From assembly GCF_029351045.1 (NCBI RefSeq), contig NZ_JARKIN010000001.1, positions 6,838,999-6,902,998 on the forward strand: a DNA stretch of 64,000 nucleotides, given 5' to 3'. The stretch is from Streptomyces sp. WMMB303 (lineage in GTDB: Bacteria; Actinomycetota; Actinomycetes; Streptomycetales; Streptomycetaceae). The notes under the pieces were generated by a model, which was not told the origin of the DNA, searched no databases, and worked only from the letters and a program-made list of their open reading frames with translations. Numbering within the stretch: the stretch's first letter is position 1; the number at the start of each line of letters is the position of its first letter. Positions 46,088 through 53,388 of the stretch are shown piece after piece. A program made the translations under genes and the position numbers.

Positions 46088-46186
46088 CGGAAGGCGTCCC
46101 CGAGAGCACGGCAGAGATATCCGCAAGCTGGCTTCCACAGGTACCGTTCCGGTGGAAGCCAGCCCACGAGTGAAGTTGGTGTCTGT

Positions 46187-47440
46187 ATGCCGTTCGAGTT
46201 GGAGGAGCAGGAAGCGATCGGCCGCCGGATCAAGCGGCAACGCCTCCGGTTGGGTATGGCGCAGGCGGACCTCGCCGCAGCCGTCGGAAAGTCGCAGGGG
46301 TGGCTCTCGAAGGTCGAGTCGGGGCGGCTTGAGCTGGACCGCACGGCGTTGATCAACAGGATCGCGGCGGCCTTGCACTGCCACCCCAACGATCTGATCT
46401 CCAGGCCGTACAACGGGGCGGCGCCTGACAATCAGTGGCAGATGGCGGCAGCGTCGATCCTGCGTGAGCTGCGCCGATACGACCTCGCTCCGACCTTCGA
46501 CGGCGTACCGCGGTCCTCGGCGATGCTGTGGGGAGAGATGCGCCGTCTGCACAGGCTGCGGGACGCGGCAGCGAACGTGGCAATCCTGCGCACTTTGCCC
46601 GACCTGCTACGCGAGGCACGCGCGCTGGCTGAGGTCTCGCAGGGGCACGAGCGTGAAGAGGCTTTCGGGGTCTATGCGTTGTGCTGCAAGTTCGCGCACA
46701 CGGCCGCCCATGCCATGGGCCACCCCGAACTGGTGGCCACCACCTGCGAGCGGGCGGCCTGGGCTGCCGGCCTCTCCGGAGATCCGGTACTGCCGGCCGT
46801 CTCCGACTGGATGCGCGTCTGGGACATGTGGGCCACGGCGGACTGGGACGATGCCCTCGCGCTGACAGACAAGGCACTACGCAGCATCGGCGATGAGTTC
46901 GAGCACGGTGAGCCTCTGGCCGTTCGGGCCTGGGGGGCGTTGCAGCTGCGGGGCGCGGTCTCGGCGGCGCGGGCGAACAACTCCGCAGAGGCCGATCACA
47001 GGCTCGGCCTGGCACGGCAAGCCGGTGACCGGGTCGACGCCGAGACGGGACCACCGATCCAGGACCGGCACTCCCTCACGTTCTCGACCGGGAACGTGCA
47101 GATCCACGGGATCAACGTGGCGCTGGAGATGAGCGACCAAGCCAAGGCGCTGCGTCTGAACGAGGAGGCCAGCGACGAGCACTTGGCGACCTTGCCCAAC
47201 TCCCGTAGAGGCCACCACCGAATGGATCTGGCGCGGGCCTGGCTATGGGACGGGGACCGGCACCGCGCCCTTCGCGAACTCACTGAAGCCGAGCACTTGG
47301 CCCCGCAGTTGGTGCGCAACCACCCCATCGCGCGAGCCACGCTACGCCGCATCGTGTATGCCGAACGCGCCTCTACACGCGAGCAGTTGAGGGGCATGTC
47401 CAGTCGATTTCACCTGGATGACCAGGAGCTATTCCCCTGA
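46187..47440 (+). CDS. XRE-family regulator with large helical C-terminal domain
   Basis: 417 residues. The N-terminal HTH (residues about 10-65) reads IGRRIKRQRLRLGMAQADLA then VGKSQGWLSKVESGRLELDR. The rest is helical and TPR-like, with many Ala, Leu and Arg (REEAFGVYALCCKFAHTAAH; EPLAVRAWGALQLRGAVSAA). This layout is common for regulators placed at the head of small Streptomyces peptide-biosynthesis loci and some mobile-element genes. It is 39 bp upstream of the small-gene operon, and an imperfect dyad CAAGG...CCTTG lies in that gap (47449-47473). It likely controls the operon. Confidence 0.85.
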   Translation: MPFELEEQEAIGRRIKRQRLRLGMAQADLAAAVGKSQGWLSKVESGRLELDRTALINRIAAALHCHPNDLISRPYNGAAPDNQWQMAAASILRELRRYDLAPTFDGVPRSSAMLWGEMRRLHRLRDAAANVAILRTLPDLLREARALAEVSQGHEREEAFGVYALCCKFAHTAAHAMGHPELVATTCERAAWAAGLSGDPVLPAVSDWMRVWDMWATADWDDALALTDKALRSIGDEFEHGEPLAVRAWGALQLRGAVSAARANNSAEADHRLGLARQAGDRVDAETGPPIQDRHSLTFSTGNVQIHGINVALEMSDQAKALRLNEEASDEHLATLPNSRRGHHRMDLARAWLWDGDRHRALRELTEAEHLAPQLVRNHPIARATLRRIVYAERASTREQLRGMSSRFHLDDQELFP

Positions 47441-47448
47441 TTCATATT

Positions 47449-47473
47449 CAAGGGTAGCCGCGCCCCTACCTTG
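47449..47473. promoter_or_regulatory. Imperfect dyad CAAGGGTAG-N7-CCTACCTTG before the small-gene operon
   Basis: Outer arms CAAGG/CCTTG are perfect, with an off-register TAG/CTA inside. It lies 7 bp before the first small gene, in the only AT-richer patch after the XRE gene (TTCATATTCA). It could be the operator or promoter for the XRE protein. Confidence 0.35.
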
Positions 47474-47479
47474 CGTGAC

Positions 47480-47779
47480 ATGTCCGGAGAACGCAGCAAC
47501 AACCCCCAAGCCGGGCCAGCCGCCGGGACGCATCGATGGGAACCCAAGCGCGGCGAGCTGGCCTACGACACCCGAAGTGATCGCCTGGGCGTGGTCGTCG
47601 CCGTGCCCAAGGACACCGGCACTCGTCTGTACCACCTGAGCCCCGAGGGAGGTGGCGAGACCTGGACCGCGCGCTCGGAAGCCTTGCGGCCGCACCCGGG
47701 GGCGGCGGAAGACGGCACCACTCTGGATGAGGCGGTCATGCCTCCGAAGCGAGAGCGTCCCCCGGAGGTCCAGCAGTGA
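47480..47779 (+). CDS. Small SH3-like protein 1 of the RiPP locus
   Basis: 99 residues from ATG 47480. The centre reads RRGELAYDTRSDRLGVVVAV-like (PKRGELAYDTRSDRLGVVVA) then LYHLSPEGGGETWTARSEAL, a short beta-rich fold with a G-x-x-V-x-D...G-x-V pattern. The ends are polar and disordered (MPPKRERPPEVQQ). The next protein shows the same pattern (see there), so the two look like a paralogous pair. Function is unknown; peptide or nucleic-acid binding would fit. Confidence 0.65.
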   Translation: MSGERSNNPQAGPAAGTHRWEPKRGELAYDTRSDRLGVVVAVPKDTGTRLYHLSPEGGGETWTARSEALRPHPGAAEDGTTLDEAVMPPKRERPPEVQQ

Positions 47780-48015
47780 CCAACCGTCCTGCGAACACCG
47801 CGCCCCCTGACAGCGACTACTGGCTGCGTTTCGGCACGCGCGTACTGGATCGCGCGGCGAACGCCGAAGGCCAGGTGACCGGCATCGGCGAGCCGTTCGA
47901 GCACTGCACCGAGGCACCCTCCGTGGCATACGTCCGACCGCTTCACGGAGGCGTCGAGTGGAAGGCCGCAGTCAAGGACCTGTCCCCCGTCGATGAGACG
48001 GGAGGTTGCAGGTGA
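47776..48015 (+). CDS. Small SH3-like protein 2 of the RiPP locus
   Basis: 79 residues, starting at a GTG that overlaps the previous stop (GTGA). YWLRFGTRVLDRAANAEGQV then GIGEPFEHCTEAPSVAYVRP and GGVEWKAAVKDLSPV share the pattern of the first protein (V-x-D..., G-x-V, L/V-x-P...GG-x-x-W-x-A). Its stop overlaps the next ATG. Because the locus lacks a recognisable leader-binding RRE protein, this pair is a candidate for substrate recognition, but that is inference. Confidence 0.65.
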   Translation: MTNRPANTAPPDSDYWLRFGTRVLDRAANAEGQVTGIGEPFEHCTEAPSVAYVRPLHGGVEWKAAVKDLSPVDETGGCR

Positions 48016-48257
48016 TGCGGCGCATCACGAGGTGCGTACCGACGCCCATCCGTCCCCGCGAAGCGGAAGCACGGAGGTCCAGTGACCCGGTCGCCGCCGT
48101 TCTGAGCTGGGTCTGGGCCTGCGGGGCTGCGGCCACCATGGGGTGCCTCGGCGTCTTGGTACACGAAGAAGCTGGTCAAAGCCAGCCGACCACGAGCCCC
48201 GCAGCCTCGGTCCCGGATTCCTTCCCCGGCACCGAGCCACCCCAGACAACCATCTGA
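48015..48257 (+). CDS. Small single-span membrane protein of the RiPP locus
   Basis: 80 residues from ATG 48015, overlapping the previous TGA by one base; GTG 48012 is an alternative, with GGAGG just upstream at 48001-48005. A basic N-terminus (RRITRCVPTPIRPREAEARR) is followed by one membrane helix (VAAVLSWVWACGAAATMGCL) and a Ser/Pro/Thr-rich tail. Topology rules suggest N-in. It could be a membrane anchor, an immunity protein or part of export. No family is recognised. Confidence 0.55.
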   Translation: MRRITRCVPTPIRPREAEARRSSDPVAAVLSWVWACGAAATMGCLGVLVHEEAGQSQPTTSPAASVPDSFPGTEPPQTTI

Positions 48258-48351
48258 GGCCCCTCGCGCCGGTCGGTTCCATCCCCGGCTCCCCGCCCCG
48301 GCAGGCGCGAGGTTTCGCAATGCGTCACCAACACATCGAGAGGAGCCCGTT

Positions 48352-48516
48352 GTGCACGACTTCACCCCACCCCCGCCCCGTCCTTCGCAGCCACTGGAGA
48401 GGCTGTTCACCACCAAGAGCGTCAAGCGCGTACAGAGCCCCGCCGAGAGCCACGAGTACAAGAAGGAGTCCGGCTCCTCGGACGGCGCCATGACCTACGA
48501 CACCACCAAGGTCTGA
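48352..48516 (+). CDS. Putative RiPP precursor peptide, 54 residues
   Basis: Starts at a GTG 6 bp after AGGAG (48341-48345). The sequence is Pro-rich at the N-terminus (HDFTPPPPRPSQPLERL), basic in the middle (FTTKSVKRVQ) and ends in a hydrophilic stretch with ESHEYKKESGSSDG and AMTYDTTKV. The enzyme that would act on it, an AsnB-like protein, begins 60 bp downstream after a hairpin. D44, D50, E39 and K37, K38, K53 are candidate partners for an amide cross-link. It does not fit a lasso core: no Gly/Ala followed by Asp/Glu at position 7-9 with a Thr at -2 is found, apart from A31...E39 by spacing only. Confidence 0.7.
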   Translation: MHDFTPPPPRPSQPLERLFTTKSVKRVQSPAESHEYKKESGSSDGAMTYDTTKV

Positions 48517-48534
48517 CCCCAACCGACCAGCACA

Positions 48535-48563
48535 CCGGGGAGCACGGGTCCCGTGCTCCCCGG
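48535..48563 (+). terminator. Hairpin between precursor and AsnB-like genes (attenuator-like)
   Basis: CCGGGGAGCACGG pairs perfectly with CCGTGCTCCCCGG around a GTC loop, 18 bp after the precursor stop. It ends 3 bp before the GGAGG of the enzyme gene. Partial termination here would give more precursor than enzyme mRNA, as in many peptide operons. Confidence 0.8.
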
Positions 48564-48576
48564 CCCGGAGGCTCCC

Positions 48577-50151
48577 ATGCTTAAGCTGCGCCTGACCCCC
48601 TACACCGATCTCACCGAATGGCACTGGGACGGAACCCATTACGTCACCGGTGACCGACTCAGCCACGTCACACCGTACGCGCATCCGCTGGTGGAGAGCC
48701 TGTCGGTCACCGACGGAGTGCGGACCCTGATCGTTGTACGCGAGCGCGTCACCGGCCGCGACCAGTGCGAGCCGCTTGTCCGCCGCCTCTCGCCCGGCGA
48801 GTACGACCGGACCCGCGCCCTGGCCGAGAACTGGCCGACCGACTACGTGCTCACCGAGACGTTCCCGGACCAGCCCGCACGGGTAACCGTCGGCGCGTGC
48901 AGAACCACCCCCCTCTATCTCGCCCACGATGATCGCTCACTGCACGGCTCGTGGGACATGGCCGACCTCAGGGAGCACGCACGGGGGCTGAACCCGAAGG
49001 AAGCCGCTCGGCTGCTGCTCTACCGGCCCCGCTACAGCAGCGAGACCCTGTTCCGCGGCATCCTCCGCCTCACCGAACGCGCCACAGCCCATTTCGGCGG
49101 CCACCTCAATCTTCGCTACCCCGAGCCGGCCCTACACAGCGGTCCGCGCGAACTGACCAGCCACTCCGATGTACTCGGTGCCTTCACGCACGCCATCGAC
49201 ACCGCGCTCGACCTGCGCCCCTGGCGACCGCAGGACACGATCTTCCACCTCACCGGAGGCTTCGACTCCGGCACCGTGGCCACTCGTGCCGCCCAGCAGC
49301 ATCCCGACCAACTGGCGACCGCGACCCTCTTGATCGGCGGGCCGGGGCGCGAGCAGCAGATCCGCCGTCGCAAAGAGATGCGCGCTGCGGTTCCTTTCAC
49401 CTACCGCGACACGCTCACCGACGCCATGGCGCACCTTCCCCTCGCACCTGCTTGCGACCGAATGCGAGGAGAAGCTGTCAGCCCGTACGAGGAACCCCTC
49501 CACCACCCCTTCACCCAGCTCACCCGCACCCTCGCCAAGGACGGCGCGAAGGCCCTTGTCACCGGTCTGGGAGGTGACGAGATGGTCGCCCTCGCCCAGC
49601 ATGAGTACCCCCACCGCGCCATGGGCGACATCAGCGAACTTCCGCTTCTTCCCTGGATCGGCTCCCGGGCACGCGCCGCTCTGGAGTACGCCGATGACGC
49701 CATCGCCCCACCCGCCGTGATCAACTCCATGACGTTGCTCTCGCTGGAGACGACTGCTCCCATCCTGCTGCGCGACGGTATCTGGCCCCTCCACCCGTTC
49801 GCCGACCCCTACATGGTGCAGCTCGGCGAATGGCTCCCCTTCCACTGGCGAGAACTCAAACAGCTCCAACGCCGCCGCCTGGCCTCCCTCGGCCTCAGTG
49901 ACGACGTCACCGACCCCACCGAACGCGAGTCCTTCGCCGAAGTCGTCCAGCACGCTCTCACCCTGCACGGCCGCCCTTTGCTCGCCCGCATGCTGCGCGA
50001 CGGCTCGCCTCTCCTGGACACGGGGCTCCTCGATCCGGACGGGCTCACCGCCGCCCTGCATCGCCTCTCCTCCGGCACGTACCAAGAAAACGGCGACGCC
50101 CAACTCCTGCAAGTCATCAACATGCACCACGCCGCCCTCGCGTACCTGTGA
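48577..50151 (+). CDS. Asparagine-synthetase-like ATP-dependent amide-forming enzyme
   Basis: 524 residues from ATG 48577 after GGAGG. The N-terminal class II glutaminase-like domain is degenerate: the chain starts LKLRLTPYTDLTEWHWDGTH with no Cys at position 2, so ammonia from glutamine is unlikely. The synthetase domain keeps the PPi loop FHLTGGFDSGTVATRAAQ (TGGFDS near 226-231) and VTGLGGDEMVAL (near 328-338). Lasso-peptide cyclases, beta-lactam synthetases and macrolactam-forming enzymes share this layout, adenylating a carboxylate that an amine then attacks. The likely substrate is the 54-residue peptide next door. Confidence 0.82.
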   Translation: MLKLRLTPYTDLTEWHWDGTHYVTGDRLSHVTPYAHPLVESLSVTDGVRTLIVVRERVTGRDQCEPLVRRLSPGEYDRTRALAENWPTDYVLTETFPDQPARVTVGACRTTPLYLAHDDRSLHGSWDMADLREHARGLNPKEAARLLLYRPRYSSETLFRGILRLTERATAHFGGHLNLRYPEPALHSGPRELTSHSDVLGAFTHAIDTALDLRPWRPQDTIFHLTGGFDSGTVATRAAQQHPDQLATATLLIGGPGREQQIRRRKEMRAAVPFTYRDTLTDAMAHLPLAPACDRMRGEAVSPYEEPLHHPFTQLTRTLAKDGAKALVTGLGGDEMVALAQHEYPHRAMGDISELPLLPWIGSRARAALEYADDAIAPPAVINSMTLLSLETTAPILLRDGIWPLHPFADPYMVQLGEWLPFHWRELKQLQRRRLASLGLSDDVTDPTERESFAEVVQHALTLHGRPLLARMLRDGSPLLDTGLLDPDGLTAALHRLSSGTYQENGDAQLLQVINMHHAALAYL

Positions 50152-50157
50152 TCCCGT

Positions 50158-50182
50158 GGCAGGCTCCTCCGCGGAGCCTGCC
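50158..50182 (+). terminator. 10-bp hairpin between the AsnB-like and GNAT genes
   Basis: GGCAGGCTCC pairs perfectly with GGAGCCTGCC over TCCGC, 6 bp after the AsnB stop and 24 bp before the GNAT start. It could lower readthrough into the acetyltransferase gene. Confidence 0.6.
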
Positions 50183-50206
50183 GACACGCACCCCAGGAGC
50201 CCACGC

Positions 50207-50716
50207 ATGTTCACCATGCGACCCGCCACCGGCGACGACACCAGCGCCGTGAAAGACGTCATCCTCGCCCGCTCCGCATGGCTGGAAGAACGCGGCCGAC
50301 CCACCTGGCGCGACAGCGCCGAAGATCTCGCCGCCCAGGCGAGCAAGGGCTACATGTGGGTCCTGGAGTCCGACAGCTCAGGCGTCATCGGGTGCACCAC
50401 TCTCCAGGAGGAGCACCCACCCTGGGGCTGGACTCCCGCCGAACTCGCCCAACCGGCGCTCTACCTCTACACGACAGCCACTCACCCCGACTGGCGCCAC
50501 TACAAACCCGGCACCCTCATCGCATTCTGGGCCGTCGACCACGCCGCCAGGAACGACAAGCAGTGGGTCCGGAGAGGCTGCTTCTTCCCCGGACTCGTCC
50601 GCTACTACGAAACGCAGGGCTTCCACCTCGCACACGAAGTCGCACGGACGCATCACCGGGTCTACCTCATGGCTCGACAAGCGCAGCATCTGGCGGCGGG
50701 GGCGATACTGCGATAA
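50207..50716 (+). CDS. GNAT-family N-acetyltransferase
   Basis: 169 residues from ATG 50207, 8 bp after AGGAG. GNAT pattern: FTMRPATGDDTSAVKDVILA at the start, the beta4 strand LYLYTTATHPDWRHYKPGT with an atypical acetyl-CoA loop (H-x-x-x-K-P-G-T instead of R/Q-x-x-G-x-G/A), and GLVRYYETQGFHLAHEVA near the end. Its position after the AsnB-like gene suggests it modifies the same peptide, as the acetyltransferase of the albusnodin cluster does, or gives self-protection. The weakened CoA loop leaves activity open. Confidence 0.8.
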   Translation: MFTMRPATGDDTSAVKDVILARSAWLEERGRPTWRDSAEDLAAQASKGYMWVLESDSSGVIGCTTLQEEHPPWGWTPAELAQPALYLYTTATHPDWRHYKPGTLIAFWAVDHAARNDKQWVRRGCFFPGLVRYYETQGFHLAHEVARTHHRVYLMARQAQHLAAGAILR

Positions 50717-50936
50717 CTGGTGCCTGCCGCAGACCAAGACTCCTCCTTGGCAGCGACACCGTATAGGTCATCGACGCCCTGGGCTCATTCACCATCCCCC
50801 CTGTACAGAACGTGTGTTCGACATAAAGGATGGGGGGCGATCGCGTGCCAGTTCGGCGCGCGCCTCGTTAGACAGCGCAGTCGACGCGCACTTGAGCGCT
50901 GGCAGCGCTTCTCGGCGTGTACCAGGGAGGGCAGCG

Positions 50937-51692
50937 ATGGGAGATCGCAGCACGATCGAGTGGACGCAAGCGACATGGAATCCGACAACTGGCTGTGACC
51001 GAACCTCGCCAGGCTGCGACAACTGCTACGCCCTGACGTTATCCAGGCGTCTCAAAGCGATGGGTACAGCGAAGTACCAGGCCGACGGAGACCCAAGAAC
51101 CTCGGGCCCAGGGTTCGGCCTCACGCTCCATCCGGATGCGCTCACCGTCCCCCGTCGGTGGAAGGCGCCACGGATGGTGTTCGTGAACTCCATGAGCGAT
51201 CTCTTCCACGCGAGAGTACCGCTCGACTTCGTCCGCCAAGTGTTCCAAGTGATCGCCGAGACCCCTCAACACACCTACCAGCTGCTCACGAAACGCGCTC
51301 GGAGACTACGGCGCCTGGCTGGCGAGCTGGAGTGGCCACCCAACCTCTGGATGGGCGTCTCTGTCGAGAACGCCGGACAACTGGACCGCATCGACGACCT
51401 GCGCCAGGTACCTGCCTCCGTACGGTTCCTGTCCTGCGAGCCACTGCTCGGCCCGCTGCACGACCTTGAGCTCGATGGGATCGGGTGGGTGATCGCCGGA
51501 GGGGAATCCGGCCTCAACCATCGCCCCCTGGAGGAAGCCTGGGTGACCGAGATTCGCGATGCCTGCAACGACGCCGAGGTCCCGTTCTTCTTCAAGCAGT
51601 GGGGCGGCCGTACACCCAAGATCGGAGGCCGACAGCTTGACGGCGAGACCTGGGACGAGATGCCGCTCATCCCGGCGACCCCCGCTCGATAA
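50937..51692 (+). CDS. DUF5131 (phage Gp37/Gp68-like, three-Cys-motif) protein
   Basis: 251 residues from ATG 50937 after GGGAGGG. The N-terminal cysteines stand in EWTQATWNPTTGCDRTSPGC, then DNCYALTLSRRLKAMG, giving C-x6-C-x2-C, like a radical-SAM-related cluster site. The family continues with PRMVFVNSMSDLFHARVPLD, FLSCEPLLGPLHDLELDGIG and GGESGLNHRPLEEAWVTEIR. It is known to pair with TcmP, here encoded next but interrupted by an IS. Its function is not established; phages and mobile elements often carry the pair. Confidence 0.88.
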   Translation: MGDRSTIEWTQATWNPTTGCDRTSPGCDNCYALTLSRRLKAMGTAKYQADGDPRTSGPGFGLTLHPDALTVPRRWKAPRMVFVNSMSDLFHARVPLDFVRQVFQVIAETPQHTYQLLTKRARRLRRLAGELEWPPNLWMGVSVENAGQLDRIDDLRQVPASVRFLSCEPLLGPLHDLELDGIGWVIAGGESGLNHRPLEEAWVTEIRDACNDAEVPFFFKQWGGRTPKIGGRQLDGETWDEMPLIPATPAR

Positions 51693-51938
51693 CACCCCAT
51701 CTCTCCTGTATGTCGCATGCCCTCTGGTGACCGGATACGGCAGCGTGTGACGCTTTCTCACAGGTTCACCTGGGGAGGGGAGAGTCGGCATGGCCGTACC
51801 CAAAGGAGTCATATGGGCACGTGATCCACACACAGCCGCCAAGCACGACCTGCTCAGGCAATACTTGCGGGCCTGGGCGCCGATCCTCCTCTCACGTCAC
51901 GACGTGATCACGTACGCAGAAGGGTTCTCCGGACCAGG

Positions 51939-53388
51939 ACGGATTCAACTGATCGTCGCAACACCTTGATCGGAAGGTGGAGCGATGGGTGCTGTGGAAC
52001 GGCACAAGCAGGTTCGTGCGTACCGGGGGTTGATGCCGTCGCCGGGCAGGCCGTCGGTGGCCTGGCGTGAGGACAGGGTCAGGTTCTGGACGGAGATTGC
52101 TCGGGGTGCCAAGACCGAGGTTGCGTGCAGTGCTGCGGGGGTGTCCGGGCCGGTGGGGTTCCGCTGGTTCCGGCACGCTGGCGGCGTGAATCCGTGTCTT
52201 CCTGATGAAGTGTCCGGGCGCTACCTGTCGTTTCGAGAACGGGAGGACATCGCTGTCTGGCATGCCCAGGGCGCCGGCGTCCGCGAGACCGCCCGCAGGC
52301 TCGGACGGGCGCCGTCGACTGTCTCCCGTGAGCTACGGCGCAATGCCTCCACTCGGACCTACACGCTGGACTACCGGGCCTCGACCGCGCAGTGGCACGC
52401 TGAACGCCGGGCCCGGCGCCCGAAGACAGCCAAGCTCGTGGACAATCCAAGACTGCGAGTCTATGTCCAGGCCCGTCTGTCAGGGGACGTCACCGACGCC
52501 GGAGGCAACCGTGTCGGCCCCGAGGGCCCGGCCTGGAAGGGGCGCAACAAACCGCACCGCGGGGACAGAGGCTGGGTGACAGCATGGAGCCCGGAGCAGA
52601 TAGCGCGACGCCTACCCATCGAGTTCCCCAACGACGAGGACATGCGCATCAGCCACGAGGCGATCTACCAGGCGCTCTACGTCGAGGGACGTGGCGCGCT
52701 GAAACGCGAGCTGGTGGCCTGTCTGCGCACCGGACGGGCGCTGCGTGTTCCCCGGGCTCGCGGCCGGCAGAAGGCGTGGGCCCACGTCACCGACAAGGTC
52801 CTCCTCAGCGAGCGTCCCGCCGAGGCCGAGGACCGCGCCGTTCCCGGGCACTGGGAGGGCGACCTCATCATCGGGCTGAAACGCTCGGCAATCGGAACCC
52901 TCGTCGAGCGCACCACCAGGTTCACCATGCTGGTCCACCTGCCGCGCGAGGAGGGCTACGGCGTGATCCCGCGCACGAAGAACGGCCCTGCCCTGGCCGG
53001 ATACGGCGCCATCACGATGAAGGATGCCTTGGCCAGGACGATGACCACGCTGCCTGAGCAGCTCCTGCGGTCCCTCACCTGGGACCGCGGAAAGGAGTTG
53101 TCCGCGCACGCCGCCTTCACGGTCGAGACCGGCATCCCTGTCTACTTCGCCGACCCACACAGCCCCTGGCAACGCGGGACCAACGAGAACACCAACGGCC
53201 TGCTGCGTCAGTACTTCCCCAAGGGCACCGACTTGTCCCGCTGGAACAGCGAAGAACTCCAGGCCGTCGCGGCCGTCTTCAACAACCGACCCCGGAAGAC
53301 CCTCGGGTGGCGAACCCCGGCTGAAGTGTTTACCAAGCAGCTACGATCGCTCCCACCAGTCAACGTTGCGACGACCGATTGAATCCGT
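51939..53388 (+). mobile_element. IS30-family insertion sequence with 24-bp inverted repeats
   Basis: 1,450 bp flanked by CCAGG direct repeats (51934-51938 and 53389-53393). The terminal repeats begin ACGGATTCAA and end TCGTCGCAAC, matching at 21 of 24 positions. It contains one transposase gene on the same strand as the interrupted tcmP. Confidence 0.95.
51985..53382 (+). CDS. IS30-family transposase
   Basis: 465 residues. The N-terminal helix-turn-helix reads YLSFREREDIAVWHAQGAGV then ETARRLGRAPSTVSRELRRN. The DDE catalytic core has D in HWEGDLIIGLKRSAIGTLVE, D in SLTWDRGKELSAHAAFT and E in RGTNENTNGLLRQYFPKGTD. It ends NNRPRKTLGWRTPAEVF, the family tail. It appears intact. It lies 46 bp inside the left end and its stop is 6 bp before the right end. 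Confidence 0.95.
   Translation: MGAVERHKQVRAYRGLMPSPGRPSVAWREDRVRFWTEIARGAKTEVACSAAGVSGPVGFRWFRHAGGVNPCLPDEVSGRYLSFREREDIAVWHAQGAGVRETARRLGRAPSTVSRELRRNASTRTYTLDYRASTAQWHAERRARRPKTAKLVDNPRLRVYVQARLSGDVTDAGGNRVGPEGPAWKGRNKPHRGDRGWVTAWSPEQIARRLPIEFPNDEDMRISHEAIYQALYVEGRGALKRELVACLRTGRALRVPRARGRQKAWAHVTDKVLLSERPAEAEDRAVPGHWEGDLIIGLKRSAIGTLVERTTRFTMLVHLPREEGYGVIPRTKNGPALAGYGAITMKDALARTMTTLPEQLLRSLTWDRGKELSAHAAFTVETGIPVYFADPHSPWQRGTNENTNGLLRQYFPKGTDLSRWNSEELQAVAAVFNNRPRKTLGWRTPAEVFTKQLRSLPPVNVATTD

Noticed and set aside
48352..50716. Calling the locus a standard lasso-peptide cluster
   Set aside because: There is no leader peptidase or RRE protein, no Thr at -2, and no Gly/Ala-to-Asp/Glu ring spacing that fits except one by chance. 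The AsnB-like enzyme alone is not enough.
51790..51970. A 59-codon complete gene at the left of the IS30 element
   Set aside because: It is the 5' piece of tcmP reading a few codons into the IS; the remaining 325 codons continue in frame after 53393.
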